A DNA stretch of 64,000 nucleotides from Chryseobacterium formosum (GTDB lineage: Bacteria > Bacteroidota > Bacteroidia > Flavobacteriales > Weeksellaceae), in NCBI RefSeq assembly GCF_026460885.1, contig NZ_JAOVZW010000003.1, positions 62,001 through 126,000 on the forward strand, in the 5' to 3' direction. Below are positions 59,538-64,000 of the stretch, piece after piece. Within the stretch, counting starts at the first letter, position 1, and every line of letters begins with the position of its first letter. Below the pieces are notes generated by a model. It did not search any database, was not told the origin of the DNA, and saw nothing but the letters and a program-made list of their open reading frames with translations. The position numbers were made by a program, and so were the translations under genes.

Positions 59538-61523
59538 ATGATTTCCAAGCAGTCGATAGATAAAATATTTTCAACAATCCGCGTAGAAGAGATTGTTGGT
59601 GAATATGTGCAGTTGAAAAGAGCGGGATCAAATTTTAAAGGTTTGAGTCCGTTTCACGAAGAAAAGTCGCCCAGTTTTGTGGTTTCTCCAAGCAAACAGA
59701 TTTGGAAAGATTTCTCAACAGGAAAAGGAGGAACTGCGATTTCTTTTTTAATGGAAATCGAAAATTTCACCTATCCTGAAGCACTTCGTCATGCTGCCAA
59801 AAAATATGCAATTGAAATTGAAGAAGATCAGCGTGAGTTTTCTGAGGAAGCGAAAAATGCACAGTCTGAAAGAGATATTCTTTATAAAATACATGAGGTT
59901 GCCAATGATTATTTTCAAAATATTCTTTGGGAAAATGATGAAGGAAGAGCAATCGGACTTTCGTATTTCAGAGAGCGTGAACTGAAGGATGATATCATCA
60001 AAAAATTTCAGCTTGGCTTTTCACCTGAAAAGAAAAATTCATTTACAGAATATGCAATTGAAAAAGGATATTCAAAAGAGATTTTAGAGAAATCCGGTTT
60101 GGCAATTTTCCCCGAAAATGCTCCAAACGGAATCGACCGTTTCCGTGAAAGAGTAATGTTTCCGATTCACAGTTTTTCAGGCAGAGTTTTAGGTTTTGGA
60201 GCCAGAATTCTTAAAAATAATATTAAAACTGCCAAATATCTCAATTCTCCCGAAACAGAAATTTATCATAAATCGAATGTTCTTTATGGATTAAACCAAA
60301 GCAAACAGGCGATTTCCAGAAAAAATATTTGTCTTTTGGTGGAAGGTTATATGGATGTGATTTCACTTCATATGTCCGGAATTGAGAATGTTGTGGCGAG
60401 TTCAGGAACTTCTTTAACGACGGAGCAAATTAAACTCATCAAAAGACTCACGGAAAATGTGACGATTCTTTTTGATGGTGATAATGCGGGAATTAAAGCG
60501 AGTTTCAGAAGTATTGATATGCTTTTGACGGAAGGGATGAACATCCGAGTTCTTCTTTTTCCGGATGGTGATGACCCCGATTCTTTTGCTAGAAAACATC
60601 CACAGGAATATGTGGAAAAATTCATCGAAAATCAGGCGATGGATTTCATCGATTTTAAAGCTGAAATTCTTTTAAAAGAGGTCGGAAATGATCCGATAAA
60701 AAAAGCTGAAGCAATCCGTGATATTGTAAAATCGGTTGGCTTTGTTCAAAATGCTTTAAAGCGAGAGGTTTATTTGAAAGAAGTTTCAAATAAATTTGGC
60801 CTTTCTGAGCAGAGCTTGTTTAATGAGCTGGATGTTCAAAGACAGGTTGCTCAAAATCACAATCAACACGCTCAACAACAAAAGGAAACTGCTGCTCCTG
60901 TAAAAATGGAGATCGTTCCTTTTGATGAGGAAAAAAGCGATCCTTATTTGTATGATGTTTTATTCATGGAAAACAAATTGGTTGATCACATGTTGATGTT
61001 CGGCGACATTGTATTAAAACGAACTGACGATAATAATACAGAATATCAAATTACAGTTATTGAAGAAATTTTGCATCATTTTGAAGAAGAACAGTATAAA
61101 TTTCTTGTAAAGGGTAACGAAATTATTATCAATCAGGTAAAAGAAGGAATTCAGAATGACGAGCTTCGAAGTGGAAGTTTTTTTGTCAGTTTTATGGATG
61201 AGCAGATTACAACAAAAGTTGTTGATGCATTGATTCCTTTGGATGAGCTTGAAAATTGGAGTTCAAGAAATATACATCCGCCAAATTATGGCGATAAAGT
61301 TGCCGAACAAATTAAAGGGGATGTTTTACTTCATAAATACCGATATATCGATTATTTAATGAAAGAAACAATAGCTGAACTCGAAAAATACAGCAGCACA
61401 GATGAGGTAAAATATTTTGAACTCATTAAAAAAATTACTTTATTAAAAAAGGCTTCAATGAGATTGAGTGATATTATTGAATATTCGCCTATCAAAGGAA
61501 TTTATGTTGATAGGAAGAGATAG
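59538..61523 (+). CDS. dnaG: DNA primase DnaG, zinc ligands mostly lost
   Basis: The 661-residue primase has the N-terminal finger region, the RNA polymerase core with SPFHEEKSPSF and EGYMDVISL, and the TOPRIM segment with LFDGDNAGIKAS and PDGDDPDSFARK. In E. coli the finger uses C40, H43, C61 and C64. Here the matching places are Ser37, His40, Asp58 and Thr61 (SPFH and KDFSTG), so three of four ligands are missing. The rest is intact, so the protein should work without zinc, a form I recall from other Flavobacteriia. A Gln-rich linker (near 440) precedes the helicase-binding domain. Confidence 0.93.
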   Translation: MISKQSIDKIFSTIRVEEIVGEYVQLKRAGSNFKGLSPFHEEKSPSFVVSPSKQIWKDFSTGKGGTAISFLMEIENFTYPEALRHAAKKYAIEIEEDQREFSEEAKNAQSERDILYKIHEVANDYFQNILWENDEGRAIGLSYFRERELKDDIIKKFQLGFSPEKKNSFTEYAIEKGYSKEILEKSGLAIFPENAPNGIDRFRERVMFPIHSFSGRVLGFGARILKNNIKTAKYLNSPETEIYHKSNVLYGLNQSKQAISRKNICLLVEGYMDVISLHMSGIENVVASSGTSLTTEQIKLIKRLTENVTILFDGDNAGIKASFRSIDMLLTEGMNIRVLLFPDGDDPDSFARKHPQEYVEKFIENQAMDFIDFKAEILLKEVGNDPIKKAEAIRDIVKSVGFVQNALKREVYLKEVSNKFGLSEQSLFNELDVQRQVAQNHNQHAQQQKETAAPVKMEIVPFDEEKSDPYLYDVLFMENKLVDHMLMFGDIVLKRTDDNNTEYQITVIEEILHHFEEEQYKFLVKGNEIIINQVKEGIQNDELRSGSFFVSFMDEQITTKVVDALIPLDELENWSSRNIHPPNYGDKVAEQIKGDVLLHKYRYIDYLMKETIAELEKYSSTDEVKYFELIKKITLLKKASMRLSDIIEYSPIKGIYVDRKR

Positions 61524-61557
61524 TTTTCACATTATCTTAAAGAAATTATATTGAAAT

Positions 61558-61896
61558 ATGATGGAATCAAGATTAATTTATGAATCTAATAAAATCTATA
61601 TAGATAAAATAATTTGGAATATTTTCAGAAACGATAGCGAATGGATTTTTTTAGGTATTGATAAAGAGACTGATGAGAAAAAACTACAGAAAATAATTAA
61701 TGAAAATTTCCATGAGGAAAGCCTCTATTTTGTTACAACCAGAAATGATTCAGTACAAATTAGTAAAAAAGATATTTCAAAAAAAATTGCAGAAAATTTT
61801 AGAAATATAGATATATTTATTTGGAATGAAAGCTTCAAGAAAGCTATTGAGTTTAATAAAAACGAAGTTTTTCGAATAGGAAATAGATTTTTATAA
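61558..61896 (+). CDS. Small hypothetical cytosolic protein
   Basis: The 112-residue protein starts MMESRLIYESNKIYI and is rich in Ile, Lys and Asn. No signal peptide or known motif is present. It lies 34 bp after dnaG on the same strand and 100 bp before clpP. It resembles other short unknown ORFs of the genus, possibly an immunity-like or regulatory protein; I cannot say. Confidence 0.55.
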   Translation: MMESRLIYESNKIYIDKIIWNIFRNDSEWIFLGIDKETDEKKLQKIINENFHEESLYFVTTRNDSVQISKKDISKKIAENFRNIDIFIWNESFKKAIEFNKNEVFRIGNRFL

Positions 61897-61996
61897 TAAG
61901 TAATTTATATTTTTTCTGACAAAAAGTCCTATTAATTTTTAGGAATAAAAGTTGTAATTTACAGTTTAAATAAATTTTAAAAATACCGATAGAAAT

Positions 61997-62683
61997 ATGG
62001 ACATTAAAAAAGAATTCAGAGATTTCTCTACGAAACATTTAGGAAACAGCGGTTTGGTAACCGATCAGTATATGGGAATGTATGGTCCAACGAATCTTAC
62101 GCCTTACATCATGGAAGAAAGAAGATTAAACGTTGCTCAAATGGACGTTTTTTCTCGTTTGATGATGGACAGAATTATTTTCTTAGGAACAGGAATTGAC
62201 GATCAGGTTGCAAACATTGTAACGGCTCAGTTGCTATTCTTAGAAAGTGCAGATCCTTCAAAAGACATTCAAATTTACATCAACTCTCCTGGAGGAAGCG
62301 TTTATGCAGGTCTAGGAATTTATGATACGATGCAGATTATTAAGCCTGATGTTGCTACAATCTGTACTGGTATTGCTGCTTCAATGGGAGCTGTTTTATT
62401 AGTTGCAGGTGAAAAAGGGAAACGTTCTGCTTTGAAACATTCAAGAGTGATGATTCACCAACCCTCTGGTGGAGCTCAAGGTGTTGCTTCGGACATGGAA
62501 ATCAATTTGAGAGAGATGTTGAAGCTTAAAAAAGAGTTGTATGACATTATTTCAGATCATTCTGGTCAAACTTACGAGTGGGTGGAGAAAGCTTCAGACA
62601 GAGATTACTGGATGACTTCTACTGAAGCCAAAGAGTTTGGAATGGTAGACGAAGTTTTACAAAGATCTAAAGAGAAGAAGTAA
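61997..62683 (+). CDS. clpP: ATP-dependent Clp protease proteolytic subunit ClpP
   Basis: The 228-residue serine protease has the catalytic Ser in GIAASMGAVLL, the His in MIHQPSGGAQG and the Asp later (about residue 195). The head YINSPGGSVYAGLGIYD is typical. The N-terminal 25 residues are longer than in E. coli and contain MGMYGPTNLTP. ClpP forms a 14-mer that degrades proteins handed over by ClpX or ClpA-like ATPases. A terminator follows. Confidence 0.96.
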   Translation: MDIKKEFRDFSTKHLGNSGLVTDQYMGMYGPTNLTPYIMEERRLNVAQMDVFSRLMMDRIIFLGTGIDDQVANIVTAQLLFLESADPSKDIQIYINSPGGSVYAGLGIYDTMQIIKPDVATICTGIAASMGAVLLVAGEKGKRSALKHSRVMIHQPSGGAQGVASDMEINLREMLKLKKELYDIISDHSGQTYEWVEKASDRDYWMTSTEAKEFGMVDEVLQRSKEKK

Positions 62684-62705
62684 TTTTTCTTTAATCAAAA
62701 TAAAT

Positions 62706-62737
62706 ATCCCCGTTCACTTTTATCATTGAACGGGGAT
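62706..62737. terminator. Bidirectional terminator
   Basis: ATCCCCGTTCA and TGAACGGGGAT form a perfect 11-bp GC-rich stem with a 10-base loop and TTTTATTG after it, between the converging clpP and type IX-sorted protein genes. Confidence 0.92.
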
Positions 62738-62758
62738 TTTTATTGTTTTTAGAATCGT

Positions 62759-63880
62759 TTATTTTTTGATAATCTTATGAGTCGTAGTTGATTTGTCTGT
62801 TTTAATTTCAACAAAATAAACTCCCGATTGTAAGCTTTGAATATTAATTTTTTTATCCTGAGTATTTAAAACTTTTTGTCCTGAAATAGAGTAAATGTTA
62901 ATACTTTTAATATCATCTTTAGTTTCAATAACAACAAAATCACTCGCCGGATTTGGATAAATCTTAAAACTTTCTTTCACAGAATTTGAAACACTCAAAG
63001 TTGCATTCGCTTCTGTTGGAGTAAATGGCCTTCTCGTTCCAAAACTTAAACCGAACCAGTCATTATTATTTAAAGTAATGGCTGAAAGATTAGCGTTGGT
63101 TTTCCAGTTTGATAAATTGGTTCCTTTGTACAACTTCCAAGTGTTTGTTCCGCTTGCTGTTCCAGAAAAAGAATTTAACGACAATGTTGAAACCTGATTC
63201 GCAGCTGAAGTATAACTAAATGTACTTGTTTGAGCATCAATTAGCTGTAAAGCCTGTTCTGCTGTGATTGTTCCATTGTATTGAATTCCAAAAACAAAAG
63301 AATTGGCATTTCCGTTTGAATTATTAGTTCCGAAGTCTACAACAACTAAGCTTTTGTTAGAACCTGTTCCGATCCAATTAGTAATTTGAGATGCATTATA
63401 CCAAAGTGAACTATATGCAGGAATCGGTGTTGCAGGAGCTTCAGCAGTTGGATTGCTAAACCCATAACTTGCACCATACCATTCTCCATTTGCAATTGTT
63501 CCGGAATTCATCCATCCTCCCATAGACCAATTATTTGTATCGCTTCCGCTCCATAAACTCCAATAATCAGGAACCGACTGCGCAATATGGTTATTAAAGG
63601 AAACTTTATCGAGAAAACCGTTGTTAAAAGTTAAATTATAATCAAATGCAGGTTCTACACTTTTAATCATTTGCATCATCTGTGGACCTGTAATATTTTG
63701 TCCGTAATTGAATCTCACTCCCCAAACATAAGATCTGTCATCTGTTCCATCTTTAAAATCGGCAACAAAATAGGCTGTTTGTGAGCCTGTTCCTACAAAA
63801 AACTTTACATCATTCGCTGTAAATTGCGCAAGACAAAATCCAACGATAAAAGTAAATGTAAAACTTAATATTTTTTGCAT
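62759..63880 (-). CDS. Type IX-secreted protein with duplicated domain
   Basis: The 373-residue protein has a signal peptide and two similar modules, about residues 20-150 (VGTGSQTAYFVADFKDG ... NWSMGGWMNSG) and 165-295 (GTGSNKSLVVVDFGTN ... NWFGLSFGTRRP). The last 75 residues are a type A T9SS sorting domain with KIYPNPASDFVVIET and SGVYFVEIKT. It should pass the outer membrane by the type IX system and be surface-attached or released. The modules' function is unknown. A second T9SS protein lies 8 bp upstream on the same strand. Confidence 0.88.
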   Translation of the reverse strand: MQKILSFTFTFIVGFCLAQFTANDVKFFVGTGSQTAYFVADFKDGTDDRSYVWGVRFNYGQNITGPQMMQMIKSVEPAFDYNLTFNNGFLDKVSFNNHIAQSVPDYWSLWSGSDTNNWSMGGWMNSGTIANGEWYGASYGFSNPTAEAPATPIPAYSSLWYNASQITNWIGTGSNKSLVVVDFGTNNSNGNANSFVFGIQYNGTITAEQALQLIDAQTSTFSYTSAANQVSTLSLNSFSGTASGTNTWKLYKGTNLSNWKTNANLSAITLNNNDWFGLSFGTRRPFTPTEANATLSVSNSVKESFKIYPNPASDFVVIETKDDIKSINIYSISGQKVLNTQDKKINIQSLQSGVYFVEIKTDKSTTTHKIIKK

Positions 63881-63888
63881 TTTTAATC

Positions 63889-64000
63889 TTATTTAATGAT
63901 TAATTTTTCGCTAAAACTGTTACTCTTATCTGTTATGTTTACAACATAAACTCCTTTAGAAAGTGTACTTACATCAATTCCGTTTTCTGAATATTGAGTG
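63889..64000 (-). CDS. Type IX-secreted protein, C-terminal fragment
   Basis: The last 37 codons are visible on the minus strand and stop at 63889. They read GIDVSTLSKGVYVVNITDK and end in SEKLIIK, the typical end of a type A T9SS sorting domain. The gene runs off the window edge. It lies 8 bp upstream of the other T9SS-sorted protein gene, so both are one operon. Confidence 0.85.
   Translation of the reverse strand, partial: TQYSENGIDVSTLSKGVYVVNITDKSNSFSEKLIIK

Noticed and set aside
59538..61523. DnaG as a decayed gene because of lost zinc ligands
   Set aside because: The frame is whole and the catalytic TOPRIM motifs are kept; it is essential and the change looks lineage-wide.

Overview
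The window comes from a low-GC member of the Bacteroidota, class Flavobacteriia, most like Chryseobacterium or a close relative in the Weeksellaceae. The signs are: the gliding proteins GldB and GldC, proteins with type IX secretion sorting tails, GLPGLI-family and CCC-motif proteins, a PafA-type alkaline phosphatase, weak ribosome binding sites, promoters with the TAnnTTTG -7 box, and type VI secretion components of subtype iii. I found no rRNA, tRNA or CRISPR array.

Region by region. 1-9.0 kb: the tail of a Fur-family regulator, a TPR protein, a lipoprotein, an AraC regulator, an extended-SDR reductase, then a TetR regulator with an SDR. Two matching TTGTAC-N6-GTACAA palindromes flank this tetR. 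An S41 peptidase and an unknown protein follow. 9.05-10.66 kb: four 23-bp tandem repeats, then an IS982-family element with inverted ends and an imperfect target duplication. Its transposase is split and frameshifted around a DUF6624 gene. 10.7-15.7 kb: PafA phosphatase, then an ABC ATPase with a permease fused to a TlpA-like thioredoxin domain. 15.7-25.1 kb: barstar and barnase-like genes, nadE, gldB, gldC, cystathionine gamma-synthase, TsaC-type protein, CCA-adding enzyme and small enzymes. 25.2-32.5 kb: two overlapping lipoprotein genes, then a vitamin B12 uptake locus (cobalamin riboswitch, BtuB-like receptor, DUF5074-type beta-propeller lipoprotein) and cytidine deaminase. 32.6-35.5 kb: Old Yellow Enzyme, DUF2752 and CCC-motif proteins, a GLPGLI protein.

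35.6-51.3 kb is a satellite locus of a Bacteroidota type VI secretion system (T6SSiii): tssD (Hcp), tssI (VgrG), a Tle1-like DUF2235 lipase, a DUF2931 protein that could be its immunity protein, a membrane protein, a LysM protein, secreted unknowns, a DUF4280 PAAR-like protein, a large OmpA-domain protein, tssH (ClpV) and a lytic transglycosylase. The sheath, baseplate and membrane-complex genes are not in the window, so this locus supplies tube, tip, effector and recycling ATPase to an apparatus encoded elsewhere. The run from vgrG to the gene ending at 47607 looks like one operon closed by a strong hairpin.

51.3-64 kb: a CPA2 antiporter with a universal-stress-like tail, a LytS/LytTR two-component pair, alanine dehydrogenase, tsaE, an alpha/beta hydrolase, dnaG (with three of four zinc ligands of the primase finger missing), clpP, and two tandem type IX-sorted proteins, the second cut by the window edge.

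Intergenic gaps hold several families of short dispersed repeats, some palindromic, some acting as terminators. The most notable items are the T6SS effector operon with its candidate operators, the IS982 element carrying a passenger gene beside a 23-bp repeat array, the permease-thioredoxin fusion, the tetR operator pair and the barnase/barstar pair.
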